Assembly: GCA_049600855.1 (NCBI GenBank)
Contig: JBMYQA010000018.1
Coordinates: 1 to 40,322, forward strand
Length of the DNA stretch: 40,322 bases
Direction: 5' to 3'
Source: JBMYQA01 sp049600855
Lineage (GTDB): Bacteria; Bacteroidota; Bacteroidia; Cytophagales; Flammeovirgaceae
This document shows, one piece after another, positions 6,894 through 15,364 of this stretch (within the stretch, counting starts at the first letter, position 1; every line of letters begins with the position of its first letter). The translations under genes and the position numbers were made by a program. A model generated the notes under the pieces. The model was not told the DNA's origin. It searched no databases and was given only the letters and a program-made list of their open reading frames with translations.

Positions 6894-9383
6894 ATGACAA
6901 AACTTTACAGACTACTTTTTATTTTGTGTTTGCTGAGTCCTTTTGCAGTTGTGCATGGACAGGTAATGAGTGAATCTAGTGTTTCTTTAGGCATTAGTCA
7001 GTATCATCATTCATCGAACTTAATGGGGGGTGGAATGGCTTTCTTTGATTACGATCAGGATGGTTATGAAGACCTTTACCTCACTGGCGGTGAAGACAAG
7101 GATGTGCTGTATCGCAATATGGGAGGTACACACTTTGAAGACGTTTCCGTTGCTACTGGCATTAAAGATTTACTGCCCTCTCCGCTGCGTTCTACTTCTG
7201 TTTTTACAGGAGATATTAACAATGATGGGTATCCTGATATTTTTGTAGGCCGCCAAAAGCTACATAACTTATTATTCCTAAATAATGGAAATGGCACCTT
7301 CACTGATATTACGGAATCGGCAGGTTTAAAGGATTTTGTCGCCTTTACCATGGGAGCTGCAATGAGCGATTACAATTTAGATGGTTACCTCGATTTATAC
7401 GTTATTAACTATGTAAAAACGCCTAATGCAGATAATAATGGCTTTTACCACGAATGTTATGCGAATTGGCTGTTCGTAAATAATGGTGATAATACGTTTA
7501 CCGAAGTGGGTAATGCTACAGGGGTAGATGACAAAGGGTGTGCATTAGCCGTGACCTTTACCGATTTTAATCAAGATCATGATCCTGATATTTATGTAGC
7601 AAATGATTTTGGAGAATGGATTGTACCGAATGCCATGTTACAAAATATGGGTAATGGCAATTTCACCAATGTGAGTGAGGTTACCAATTTGGATGTAGCC
7701 ATTTACGGTATGGGTATTGCTACGGGTGATTTTAATAAAGATGGTTTATTTGATTATTACATTACTAACTTAGGTCGCAATGTGCTTGTGAGCAATACTG
7801 GCGGACAAATTTTTGCCGATGTGACTACAACAGCAGGCGTAGAAAATACCAATGCTGGCGATCAGTTTTCTACCGGTTGGGGTACCATGTTTGTCGATTA
7901 TGATCATGACGGTCATGACGATTTATTTGTGGGTAATGGGGAAATTCCTGCTGCTGATTTTATTGCGACAAATTTGGAAGATCCGAATAAAATGTACCGC
8001 AATAATGGAAATGGAACCTTTACTGATGTGACAGCAAGCTTAAAAGTGGGTGACGATACGCGTGGCAGAGGGGTAGCCATGTGCGACTTTGATAAAGATG
8101 GAGACATGGACATTGCCGTGCATGTGGTCAATAATAGCAATGAAGTGGAAACCATTCACTTTCTGTTTTATGTCAACGAAGCTTCTGAAGGACGTAATTG
8201 GATGCAAGTCAAACTAAAAGGAACTACTGCTAATGCAAGTGCTTTTGGCTCCATCATTCGCTTATATGCCAATGGCGAACTTTGGCTACGTGAAACAGGT
8301 GGGGGAGGTAGCCATGCATCGCAACACAGCTACTATAATCACTTTGGTTTGGATAATTTAAGTAATGTAGATTCCATTGTGGTCACTTGGCCGGGAGGAG
8401 CAAGTCAAAGCATAAAAAACATTAGAACCAACCAAACCATCATCATTACTGAAGGAGAAGAAGGTTTTGTGGTAGAAGAGTGTGAAGCGGGCGATTGTGG
8501 TGGAGGAAGTAATCCTGTTGAACTCGAAACGCCTACTAACCTGACTGCAGCTTTTGTCGCTCGTGACCAAGGTTTAGCCATCAATTGGACAGATAACTCG
8601 TCAGATGAAATTGGTTATCAGTTGGAACGCTCAAATGGGAATAGCCCCAATAGCTTTGGGGTATTAGGATCATTTGCTGCAAACACGACCAGCTATGATG
8701 ATACAGACTTTGAAGCAGGACAATCTTACATTTATCGCGTAAAGGCGCTTGGTGAAGGTGATTTTACCAATTCGCCTTACTCCAACCTAGATACCATTGA
8801 GGTTGATACCATTCCGGGAAGCATTGATACCTTATATGGTGCTTTCAATGAAGTTTCCTTAGAAAATGAGTTGAACTGGACAGCCGATACTACAGCCATT
8901 GATTCATTTTATGTAGAGCGAGCCTTGGGTAGTTCTACTGATTTTGCGTTAGTAGCCACATTGGAGAAAGATGTGTTTACATGGTTTGACCCTGATGTTA
9001 CCTTAGGGGAAACGTATAATTACCGCATACGCTCAGGAAATCGCTATTGGTATTCGGAGTATCGCGATCCGATCGCAATTCTAGCACAAGTAGCTGGATT
9101 TGGAAATCTTTCGCCTTTAGATGGTGAAATCAAAATATTCCCTAATCCGATTCGAGATGGTCAAGTGCATTCTTTGATTCAAGGAAAAGTGCTGAGCAAG
9201 CCAATAGAAGTGGTCATTCAAGATTTAACGGGAAGAATATTAAGCAAGCAAATGCTCCCAAGCACTGTACTCACGAAACAAACCGTCAATTTCGACATTA
9301 GCCGATTTGGAGCAGGCCATTACATTGTGCAGTTTAGAAGCGAATTTGGTGTGCATAATGCCAAAGTGGTGTATTTAGAATAA
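6894..9383 (+). CDS. Secreted FG-GAP/VCBS-repeat protein with ASPIC/UnbV and FN3 domains and a T9SS sorting tail
   Basis: The start is placed at 6894 (MTKLYRLLFILCLLSPFAVVHGQ), because this gives a clean signal peptide; an upstream in-frame ATG at 6810 would bury it. The product is 829 residues. About seven FG-GAP/VCBS blades run from about 50 to 410, each with a Ca-binding DxDxDG-type loop (FDYDQDGYEDLYL, GDINNDGYPDIFVG, DYDHDGHDDLFVG, DFDKDGDMDIAV). An ASPIC/UnbV domain follows (about 442-520; LRETGGGGSHASQ, VDSIVVTWPGG). Two fibronectin type III-like domains come next (about 542-730). The end is a T9SS type A sorting domain (about 740-829; IKIFPNPIRDG ... GHYIVQF ... AKVVYLE). The protein is expected to cross the outer membrane through the T9SS and remain on the cell surface or be released. 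Adhesion or glycan binding is possible; no enzymatic motif is seen. Confidence 0.9.
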   Translation: MTKLYRLLFILCLLSPFAVVHGQVMSESSVSLGISQYHHSSNLMGGGMAFFDYDQDGYEDLYLTGGEDKDVLYRNMGGTHFEDVSVATGIKDLLPSPLRSTSVFTGDINNDGYPDIFVGRQKLHNLLFLNNGNGTFTDITESAGLKDFVAFTMGAAMSDYNLDGYLDLYVINYVKTPNADNNGFYHECYANWLFVNNGDNTFTEVGNATGVDDKGCALAVTFTDFNQDHDPDIYVANDFGEWIVPNAMLQNMGNGNFTNVSEVTNLDVAIYGMGIATGDFNKDGLFDYYITNLGRNVLVSNTGGQIFADVTTTAGVENTNAGDQFSTGWGTMFVDYDHDGHDDLFVGNGEIPAADFIATNLEDPNKMYRNNGNGTFTDVTASLKVGDDTRGRGVAMCDFDKDGDMDIAVHVVNNSNEVETIHFLFYVNEASEGRNWMQVKLKGTTANASAFGSIIRLYANGELWLRETGGGGSHASQHSYYNHFGLDNLSNVDSIVVTWPGGASQSIKNIRTNQTIIITEGEEGFVVEECEAGDCGGGSNPVELETPTNLTAAFVARDQGLAINWTDNSSDEIGYQLERSNGNSPNSFGVLGSFAANTTSYDDTDFEAGQSYIYRVKALGEGDFTNSPYSNLDTIEVDTIPGSIDTLYGAFNEVSLENELNWTADTTAIDSFYVERALGSSTDFALVATLEKDVFTWFDPDVTLGETYNYRIRSGNRYWYSEYRDPIAILAQVAGFGNLSPLDGEIKIFPNPIRDGQVHSLIQGKVLSKPIEVVIQDLTGRILSKQMLPSTVLTKQTVNFDISRFGAGHYIVQFRSEFGVHNAKVVYLE

Positions 9384-9444
9384 ATGATTAGCTAACTCAT
9401 CCCTCTATTCTGCCTAATTTATGATGGAATAGACGCTTATAAGT

Positions 9445-9489
9445 AAAGGCTAGAAGTTTGGTAGATCGAACGACCAACTTCTAGCCTTT
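9445..9489 (+). terminator. Terminator hairpin between the FG-GAP protein gene and rsmI
   Basis: A long stem: AAAGGCTAGAAGT(T)TGGT pairs with ACCAACTTCTAGCCTTT (9473-9489) around a 10-nt loop, with one bulged T. It is followed by a T-rich but interrupted tail. Confidence 0.7.
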
Positions 9490-9530
9490 GTCTTCTATTT
9501 TTGTAAAGAATTTGAAACGATTTAAAGCAT

Positions 9531-10235
9531 ATGCCCTTATACATTGTTCCGACCCCTATTGGTAACTTAGAAGATATTACCCTTCGCGCAATCAAGGTCT
9601 TACAATCTGTGGATTTGATTCTGGCAGAAGATACCCGTAAAACCGCTATTTTGCTGAAACACTTGGATATCCAGAAGCCGATGCACAGTCATCACTCCTT
9701 CAATGAACACAAGACCTTGAGTAAGGTGATGGAACAACTCAAAGAGGGGAAAAACATTGCCTTAGTTTCTGATGCAGGAACTCCCGTGATCTCTGATCCT
9801 GGCTTTTTGTTGGCTCGTGAATGCGTTACAGCTGGCATTAAACTCGAATGCTTGCCCGGACCAACTGCCTTTGTCCCCGCTTTAGTCAATTCTGGCCTGC
9901 CCGCCGATCGATTTACCTTTGAGGGATTTCTGCCGCACAAAAAAGGCCGTCAAACCCGAATTCAACAATTGGCCGAAGAAGAGCGCACCATGATTTTTTA
10001 CGAATCCCCACATCGCTTGGTGAAAGCTTTACAACAATTTGCGGAACACATGGGTGAAGATCGGCAAGCTTCTGTTTCGAGAGAGTTATCTAAAATTCAT
10101 GAAGAAACGCAAACAGGAACGCTCAAAGCGTTAATTGACTACTTTGGCGCAAAAACAGTGAAGGGAGAAATTGTGATGGTTGTTGCAGGGAAAGCGAAAG
10201 AACCTAAACCTAAAAAAAAGTATCGGGACGCGTAA
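9531..10235 (+). CDS. rsmI: 16S rRNA (cytidine(1402)-2'-O)-methyltransferase RsmI
   Basis: A protein of 234 residues of the tetrapyrrole-methylase (SAM) fold. The RsmI signatures are present in order: YIVPTPIGNLEDIT (N-terminus), AEDTRKT (about 35-41), SDAGTPVISDPGF (about 81-93) and the GPTAFVPALVNSG loop (about 110-122). RsmI 2'-O-methylates C1402 in the decoding centre of 16S rRNA. It is shorter at the C-terminus than E. coli RsmI and ends in a basic KEPKPKKKYRDA tail, as is common in this phylum. It is preceded by a terminator and is probably monocistronic. Confidence 0.96.
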   Translation: MPLYIVPTPIGNLEDITLRAIKVLQSVDLILAEDTRKTAILLKHLDIQKPMHSHHSFNEHKTLSKVMEQLKEGKNIALVSDAGTPVISDPGFLLARECVTAGIKLECLPGPTAFVPALVNSGLPADRFTFEGFLPHKKGRQTRIQQLAEEERTMIFYESPHRLVKALQQFAEHMGEDRQASVSRELSKIHEETQTGTLKALIDYFGAKTVKGEIVMVVAGKAKEPKPKKKYRDA

Positions 10236-10296
10236 GCAGCGAGAAAATATAATGTTAATCAATCTTATAAATCCTTCCCTTTGCCATTTGGGATAT

Positions 10297-10346
10297 TATT
10301 TTTGCGCGTTGTTTCGGCTGAAGGAGTCTGAAAAATGATTCAGACT
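10297..10346 (+). promoter_or_regulatory. Possible -7 box and 5'-leader hairpin of the parvulin gene
   Basis: TATTTTTG (10297-10304) fits the -7 consensus TAnnTTTG. Just downstream is a perfect 8-bp hairpin, AGTCTGAA (10325-10332) with TTCAGACT (10339-10346). It would lie in a leader of roughly 120 nt. No -33 element at proper spacing was found. Confidence 0.4.
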
Positions 10347-10434
10347 AATCATCACCAGCAGTTGACGTAAGGCAATGTCTTGCGTGTACATTTTGTCTTG
10401 TTTGTTTTGGAATTTATCCAATTGTACCCGTATC

Positions 10435-12714
10435 ATGAAAACTATTCGCATCGCAATCTTATTGGTAGTACTTACCTACTCCGCAACATTCGCTCAAAAA
10501 TCAAAGGAAACTATCTTATTGAACATTGGCAATCAAGCCATTCCTGTTTCTGATTTCAAGTACCTATATGAAAAGAATTACGGCAATACAGATACTGCTT
10601 ACAATGAAAGTAGTGTCCGTGAATACCTAGATTTGTACATCAAATTTAAACTTAAGGTAGTAGAAGCTAGGTCTCGAAAAATGCATGAAACCGATAAGTT
10701 TAAAGGCGAGTTTGAAAAGTACAGAAAACAGTTAGCAAAACCTTATTTAAGCGACCGAACGATTACAGAAGGTCTTATAAAAGATGCCTATGAGCGTTAT
10801 AAACAAGAAGTACGCGCTAGTCATATTTTAGTTCGTGTCAACAACTGGGGAGAACCAGCTGACACGGCTAAAGCGTATCAGAAAATTTTAGACATTCGCA
10901 AGCGACTTGTAGAGGGGAAAGAGGATTTTGGTACGGTAGCCATGGAAGTATCGGAAGATCCTTCGGCGAAGATCAATAAAGGAGATTTGGGTTATTTCAC
11001 CTCCATGCAAATGGTATTTGAATTTGAAGATGTGGCTTACAAACAAGCTGTTGGCAGCCTCTCTCAGCCTGTAAAAACCCAATTTGGCTATCACCTCATC
11101 AAAACGGTAGATAAAATTAAAGCGAGAGGCTCACGAAAAGTTTCCCACATTATGGTGCGCTACACTAAAGGGATGTTGCCGGCAGACTCTTTAGAAGCCA
11201 TTCGTAAAATCAATGAAATTGCTCAAAAGCTAAAAGATGGCGGTAATTGGGATGATTTATGTAAACAATTCTCCGATGATCGCAACTCAAAAGATAAAGG
11301 TGGAGCACTTCCTTGGTTCTCAACAGGACGGATGATTCCTTCATTCTCAGAGGCTGCTTTCAACTTGAAAAAGTCTGGTGACATCACCGAACCCATCCTA
11401 ACGCCGTTTGGTTGGCATATTATCCGTTTGGACAGCACCAAAGGCATTCCCCCTTTCGACGAGTTAGCGCCTAATATTAAGCAACGGGTTTCTAAAGATT
11501 CGCGAGCAAAGTTGTCGAAAACGCTATTTTTGAAAAAACTGCGCAAAGACAATAATTTCTATGAATATACCAAGCTTCATGAAAAGCTGTTCAGTTTGTT
11601 TGATACCACTTTAAATGAAGGCAAGTGGGATTATTCCCCAACCAATAAACTGCTTAAGAAAACCCTTTTCAAGCTGAATAAAGATAAATTTGCGGTAAAA
11701 GCATTCCTCGATTATGTCAAAAGCAAACAATTAAAACAGGAAGGAAATCCTCAGCAAATCGCTAAAAACATGTATCAACAATACTTGGATGAAACGGTGA
11801 TGAAATACGAGGAAGATCACCTTGAAAGCAAATATCCCGAATACAGCAACTTATTGCGTGAGTATCGCGAGGGCATTTTGTTATTTGATATCATGGATGA
11901 AGAAGTTTGGGGAAAGTCGATTAAAGACTCTACAGGTTTAAAAACGTATTTCGAAGAAAATCGCGATAACTATCAGTGGAAGCAACGCGCACAGGCTAGC
12001 ATTTTTAGTGTAGAAGATCCAGCACTGTTGCCCAAACTGAAAGAAGAACTTAAAGCCGACACTTTTTTACTCACTGGAATTGATTTGAGTAGCTTGGTGT
12101 TCACTGCTAACGATACCTTAGTAGATCGTCCAAAGCGAAGAATCATTGATCGAATTATTTTATCCATGAAGAAAAATCCTAATTACTTGGTAAAGGTTGA
12201 AGGATTTGGTGTAGAAGGAGAAACCACTGAGGTGATAGAAGCACGCCTAAGAGAAGTATTAAAGTACTTTAAAGGATTTCGCATTGAGCAAACGCGTGTC
12301 ATGCTTCAAAATAAAGGGATTAAATTAGGAAGTGTAAATGCTCCTGCAAAAGCTGGTGGTTCTATTTTATTTACCATGTATTCAACTTCTCCTAAAGCGT
12401 TGGAAAAAAAGTATAACAAAGAAGATGCTTTGGCACTCCAAGTGACAGAAGGTTGGTTTGAAAAAGGAGAAGAAGGCGCTTTAAATGAAATTGATTGGGC
12501 AGTAGGTTCACAAACCATTGAGCACAATGGCCGCAAGACTTACATCATTATTCATAAGATGGAAGAACCACGTGCTAAAGAGCTGAAAGAAACCAAAGGA
12601 ATGGTGATTTCTGATTACCAAAATTACCTTGAAGCACAATGGATAGAAGAATTGAAGAAGAAATATCCCGTAAAAGTGATGGAAAATGAGTTGATGAAGC
12701 TCATTAAAAAATAA
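10435..12714 (+). CDS. Periplasmic peptidyl-prolyl isomerase with two parvulin domains (SurA/PpiD-like)
   Basis: The start is set at 10435 (MKTIRIAILLVVLTYSATFAQ), which begins at the signal peptide; an in-frame ATG lies 60 bp upstream. The product is 759 residues. Two tandem parvulin domains are clear. The first spans about 125-225 (ASHILVRVNNW ... KGDLGYFTSMQMV ... VKTQFGYHLIK). The second spans about 235-340 (VSHIMVRYTKG ... GGALPWFSTGRMIPSF ... ILTPFGWHIIRLD). The rest is a long helical C-terminal region. Proteins of this type assist folding of outer-membrane and secreted proteins in the periplasm. The length is typical for the Bacteroidota version, which is longer than E. coli SurA. It is followed by the DUF1573 gene after 160 bp. 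Confidence 0.92.
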   Translation: MKTIRIAILLVVLTYSATFAQKSKETILLNIGNQAIPVSDFKYLYEKNYGNTDTAYNESSVREYLDLYIKFKLKVVEARSRKMHETDKFKGEFEKYRKQLAKPYLSDRTITEGLIKDAYERYKQEVRASHILVRVNNWGEPADTAKAYQKILDIRKRLVEGKEDFGTVAMEVSEDPSAKINKGDLGYFTSMQMVFEFEDVAYKQAVGSLSQPVKTQFGYHLIKTVDKIKARGSRKVSHIMVRYTKGMLPADSLEAIRKINEIAQKLKDGGNWDDLCKQFSDDRNSKDKGGALPWFSTGRMIPSFSEAAFNLKKSGDITEPILTPFGWHIIRLDSTKGIPPFDELAPNIKQRVSKDSRAKLSKTLFLKKLRKDNNFYEYTKLHEKLFSLFDTTLNEGKWDYSPTNKLLKKTLFKLNKDKFAVKAFLDYVKSKQLKQEGNPQQIAKNMYQQYLDETVMKYEEDHLESKYPEYSNLLREYREGILLFDIMDEEVWGKSIKDSTGLKTYFEENRDNYQWKQRAQASIFSVEDPALLPKLKEELKADTFLLTGIDLSSLVFTANDTLVDRPKRRIIDRIILSMKKNPNYLVKVEGFGVEGETTEVIEARLREVLKYFKGFRIEQTRVMLQNKGIKLGSVNAPAKAGGSILFTMYSTSPKALEKKYNKEDALALQVTEGWFEKGEEGALNEIDWAVGSQTIEHNGRKTYIIIHKMEEPRAKELKETKGMVISDYQNYLEAQWIEELKKKYPVKVMENELMKLIKK

Positions 12715-12874
12715 GCTAAAAAGCCATTTTTAAGCTGTTTGGGGGACTTTGAAAATCGTTAACATAACATTAACTGCAAATGACCCTTAAATAGGCAACG
12801 AAAAGTGGTAGTTTTCCAGTTAATATAGAAAGGTTGAAGCATCATTCATTTTAGTGAATTAAACCCGATTAAGA

Positions 12875-13276
12875 ATGAAAAAGTTATTTTTTGTATTGTT
12901 TTTAGGCCTATTTGCAACAACAACATTTGCCCAAGATTCAGAGTCAGGGAATGAAAAACAGGCAACAATCACATTTGAAGAGTCTTCGCATGATTTCGGA
13001 GATATCACACAAGGCGATCAAGTACAATATGTATTCAAATTTAATAATACAGGTACAGCACCATTAGTATTGACGAATGTAGCAACTACTTGTGGCTGTA
13101 CTGCACCAACTTGGCCTCGCGAAGCAATTTTACCTGGAGAAGCTGGAGAAATTTTAATTAAATTCAATAGCGCTGGTAAAATGGGAAATCAAACAAAAGT
13201 GATTACCATCTATTCAAATGCCTCAAATAATCCTGCGCGAGTAAAAATTGTAACAAATATTTTGGCTCAGGAATAA
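12875..13276 (+). CDS. DUF1573 family secreted protein
   Basis: A protein of 133 residues with a signal peptide (MKKLFFVLFLGLFATTTFAQ). One DUF1573 Ig-like domain is present: the hallmark HDFGDITQGDQVQYVFKFNN and the TTCGCTAPTWP loop with two cysteines, then LPGEAGEILIKFNSAGK. The family is widespread and often duplicated in Bacteroidota. Its function is not established. It is a periplasmic or surface protein and has its own terminator (13299-13337). Confidence 0.9.
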   Translation: MKKLFFVLFLGLFATTTFAQDSESGNEKQATITFEESSHDFGDITQGDQVQYVFKFNNTGTAPLVLTNVATTCGCTAPTWPREAILPGEAGEILIKFNSAGKMGNQTKVITIYSNASNNPARVKIVTNILAQE

Positions 13277-13298
13277 TAATAAAGGGACTAAAGACACA

Positions 13299-13337
13299 AA
13301 GCCATCTTTCTGAAAAAAGAAAGATGGCTTCTTTTTT
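13299..13337. terminator. Terminator after the DUF1573 gene
   Basis: Perfect 12-bp stem AAGCCATCTTTC (13299-13310) with GAAAGATGGCTT (13319-13330), then a T run to 13337. On the minus strand it lies downstream of the small ORF at 13346-13465 and could terminate that as well. Confidence 0.88.
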
Positions 13338-13345
13338 AAGCTCCC

Positions 13346-13465
13346 TTATTTACTTCTTCTTTTCCGAGTAATCACAATCGCCCCATATCTCCCTTTTCTG
13401 CCAAAAAGTCGAATTGCTTCATAGACAGCTTTTATAGCTAATTTAAAATTGTATTTCCAGCACAT
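13346..13465 (-). pseudogene. Possible 39-codon ORF resembling the end of a TonB-receptor plug domain (remnant or small protein)
   Basis: Read by hand on the minus strand: ATG at 13465, TAA at 13346-13348. The product starts MCWKYNFKLAIKAVYEAIR and continues LFGRKGRYGAIVITRKRR. The second half resembles the conserved end of SusC/TonB-dependent receptor plug domains (the xLYGxRGxNGVIxITTK pattern). This could be a decayed fragment of a plug-containing gene, a small expressed protein, or chance. It has no signal peptide and no visible Shine-Dalgarno sequence. It converges on DUF1573, with the shared hairpin between them. Confidence 0.3.
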
Positions 13466-13497
13466 AACTTGTATATTCATTCACCTATTCCACTTCT

Positions 13498-13510
13498 TAC
13501 AAAATTTGTA
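13498..13510. promoter_or_regulatory. 13-nt palindrome abutting the SRPBCC start codon
   Basis: TACAAAATTTGTA is a perfect odd-centred inverted repeat ending 2 nt before the ATG at 13513. It covers the position of a ribosome binding site. It could be an operator, an RNA structure over the translation start, or chance in AT-rich DNA. Confidence 0.3.
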
Positions 13511-13512
13511 CT

Positions 13513-14412
13513 ATGGAACAGAAAAGTAATCGAAGTCTTATCATTAGTTTTGTAATTGGCATTACATTCACCTTGCTTGGGCTAGCTTGTATTCTCATGG
13601 ACTTCATGCCACTCGCCTATGGCATATTCATTGCCTTGCCACTTGCCATTGGCGTTTCTTCAGGTATTCTGCCCGATGTGAAGCAAGCAATTATCGGAAC
13701 CATGAGTAGTTTAGTTGTTTTTGGACTGATCGCTTATTTTACAGAATCGGAAGGCTTAGTCTGTTTACTCATGGCAGCTCCCGTTTTACTACTTGCCATT
13801 GGCATAGGTTGGTCTATTGGAAGAATTATTCGAAAAAATAAGCAAAATCAGGAAGCCAATCTAAAAGTCGCTTTTTATCCTTTTTTGATTCTATTTACCG
13901 TGGGACTGTTTGAGTTTTTTGCAGGCGATACGAAAACGCATGAAACCGTCAGTTCTAGCATCGTATTAACGGCAAGTCCTTCGGAAGTATACCAAGAAAT
14001 TATTGCAGTCGATACCGTAGATGTTCCATTAAACGTGTGGCACAAAATAGGTTTACCCACCCCAACCAAGTGTATACTTACCGAAGAAAAAGTAGGTGGT
14101 TTACGACTTTGCTTATTCAAAGAAGGGCAAATTGTAGAAAAAATCACTGCTTTAGAAAAAGACCGCTTGCTGCGTATGGATGTTACGGAATTTGATTTGG
14201 GCAAACCGAGAGATTGGCTAGAGTTTGATGAAGACATCTATGAAATTGAGCCATTAGCTAGCGGTCAAACAAAGATTACCCGAACCACCACCTATCTGTC
14301 TAGCTTAAAACCACGTTGGTATTGGGAAATGGCAGAAAAACACACCATAGAAGTCGAACAAGACTTTGTTTTCCGCAACCTCATTCGTGATATCCAAAAC
14401 CGTAATGAGTAA
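13513..14412 (+). CDS. Membrane-anchored SRPBCC-fold protein
   Basis: A protein of 299 residues. The N-terminal part (about 8-136) carries about five hydrophobic segments. The C-terminal part (about 150-295) matches the SRPBCC/polyketide-cyclase pattern: VLTASPSEVYQEII at the first strand/helix, a central LTEEKVGGLRLCLFKEGQIVEKI, and ITRTTTYLSSLKP near the end. The SRPBCC fold binds hydrophobic ligands, and no catalytic residues can be assigned. The stop codon overlaps the DUF5519 start by 8 nt, so the two are co-translated. I do not know the function; ligand sensing or transport at the membrane is a guess. Confidence 0.75.
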   Translation: MEQKSNRSLIISFVIGITFTLLGLACILMDFMPLAYGIFIALPLAIGVSSGILPDVKQAIIGTMSSLVVFGLIAYFTESEGLVCLLMAAPVLLLAIGIGWSIGRIIRKNKQNQEANLKVAFYPFLILFTVGLFEFFAGDTKTHETVSSSIVLTASPSEVYQEIIAVDTVDVPLNVWHKIGLPTPTKCILTEEKVGGLRLCLFKEGQIVEKITALEKDRLLRMDVTEFDLGKPRDWLEFDEDIYEIEPLASGQTKITRTTTYLSSLKPRWYWEMAEKHTIEVEQDFVFRNLIRDIQNRNE

Positions 14413-14890
14413 AGAACGATTCGATATTCTCTCCATGATCGAGTCGCGTTTTCGATTTTTCAAACACATCCCATTACTGCCTCATATCATTGACGAGCAG
14501 CTTAAATTGTATACCTTATTTTTTAAACCAAAGGTGTTCCGCCAAATGATGGATTATGTAAATACCGTCAAAAAATGGGATCAAGTAACGGTAAAATACC
14601 ATCGTTATGGTGGGCTAGAGTTTCAGGTTAACGGAATAGAAATTGGGCACATTCATGGGAATGGATTAATTGACCTTCATTTTAATAAGGCAATCAGCGC
14701 AACTATTATTCAGAAACAGCTTGCAGAGCCACATCATGTACTGAAAGAAACCGGTTGGATTTCCTTTTACCTCGCTAACAACACTCAGTTACCTACCATT
14801 ATACAGCTTACCCAATTGAGTTACGAACTCAAACGTAAATCCAAAAGCTCAAACGAACTAATAAATGCCATTCAAAACATGCCGGTGTAG
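14405..14890 (+). CDS. DUF5519 (luciferase-domain family) protein
   Basis: The start was chosen at 14405 (MSKERFDILSMIESRF), which overlaps the previous stop by 8 nt in the usual coupled-operon manner; an in-frame ATG lies 39 bp upstream. The product is 161 residues. The family signature is strong: GGLEFQVNGIEIGHIHGNG, then LIDLHFNKA, then LAEPHHVLKETGWISFYL. Conserved His residues cluster in these stretches. Family members are annotated as luciferase-domain proteins, but no light-emitting reaction should be assumed. No signal peptide or membrane segment is seen, so the protein is likely cytoplasmic and works with the SRPBCC partner. Confidence 0.8.
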   Translation: MSKERFDILSMIESRFRFFKHIPLLPHIIDEQLKLYTLFFKPKVFRQMMDYVNTVKKWDQVTVKYHRYGGLEFQVNGIEIGHIHGNGLIDLHFNKAISATIIQKQLAEPHHVLKETGWISFYLANNTQLPTIIQLTQLSYELKRKSKSSNELINAIQNMPV

Positions 14891-15364
14891 TGTGCTGGTA
14901 TTGTTTCTATTTCGCCTTTAAAAATCGTTTATACTTTGTTTGGGCGTAGGTTTTAAACACTTTTTACAAATTTTCTTTTGAGTGCTAAATAGAAAGGTTA
15001 CACTTATTGCATTAAGTTATATTTAAAATATTACATATGTTATAAAATTGTAATTTTGTGTATAAATCAATAAACATAAAACATTGATTTACATTTGTTT
15101 ACACTGTTATTTCAAATAAAAGTTGTTATATGTTTTCTTATTCATGTTTTGTAAAAAAAATGTAGTTTTTCCTCATTTTACCCACAATGTCAGATCAAGA
15201 AGAGATTTTTTGTAGAAATTATTACTTTCCTTTCATTCCTGACATCTTCATAACTCCCGCATTTGCACGTTAGCTAACCCATCGTCATTCAGAATTTGCC
15301 TCATACATAGCTGCTCATTAGTTTGAGAGGAGTTACCAAATGTTTCTCTCAAATACTGTAAGCT
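14891..15364. other. 474-bp AT-rich intergenic region upstream of the Ig-repeat protein
   Basis: Very AT-rich with no credible ORF. It contains two TAnnTTTG boxes (TAATTTTG at 15051-15058, TACATTTG at 15090-15097). A 9-bp inverted repeat, TAAATCAAT (15063-15071) with ATTGATTTA (15083-15091), touches the second box. It probably holds the regulated promoter of the gene at 15365, with a leader of about 260 nt. Confidence 0.5.

Noticed and set aside
7044..8130. Repeated DNA segments in the FG-GAP gene
   Set aside because: They reflect the protein blade repeats with calcium loops rather than a separate DNA repeat.
10375..10434. Upstream ATG of the parvulin gene
   Set aside because: It would add 20 residues before a normal signal peptide; the ATG at 10435 is preferred.
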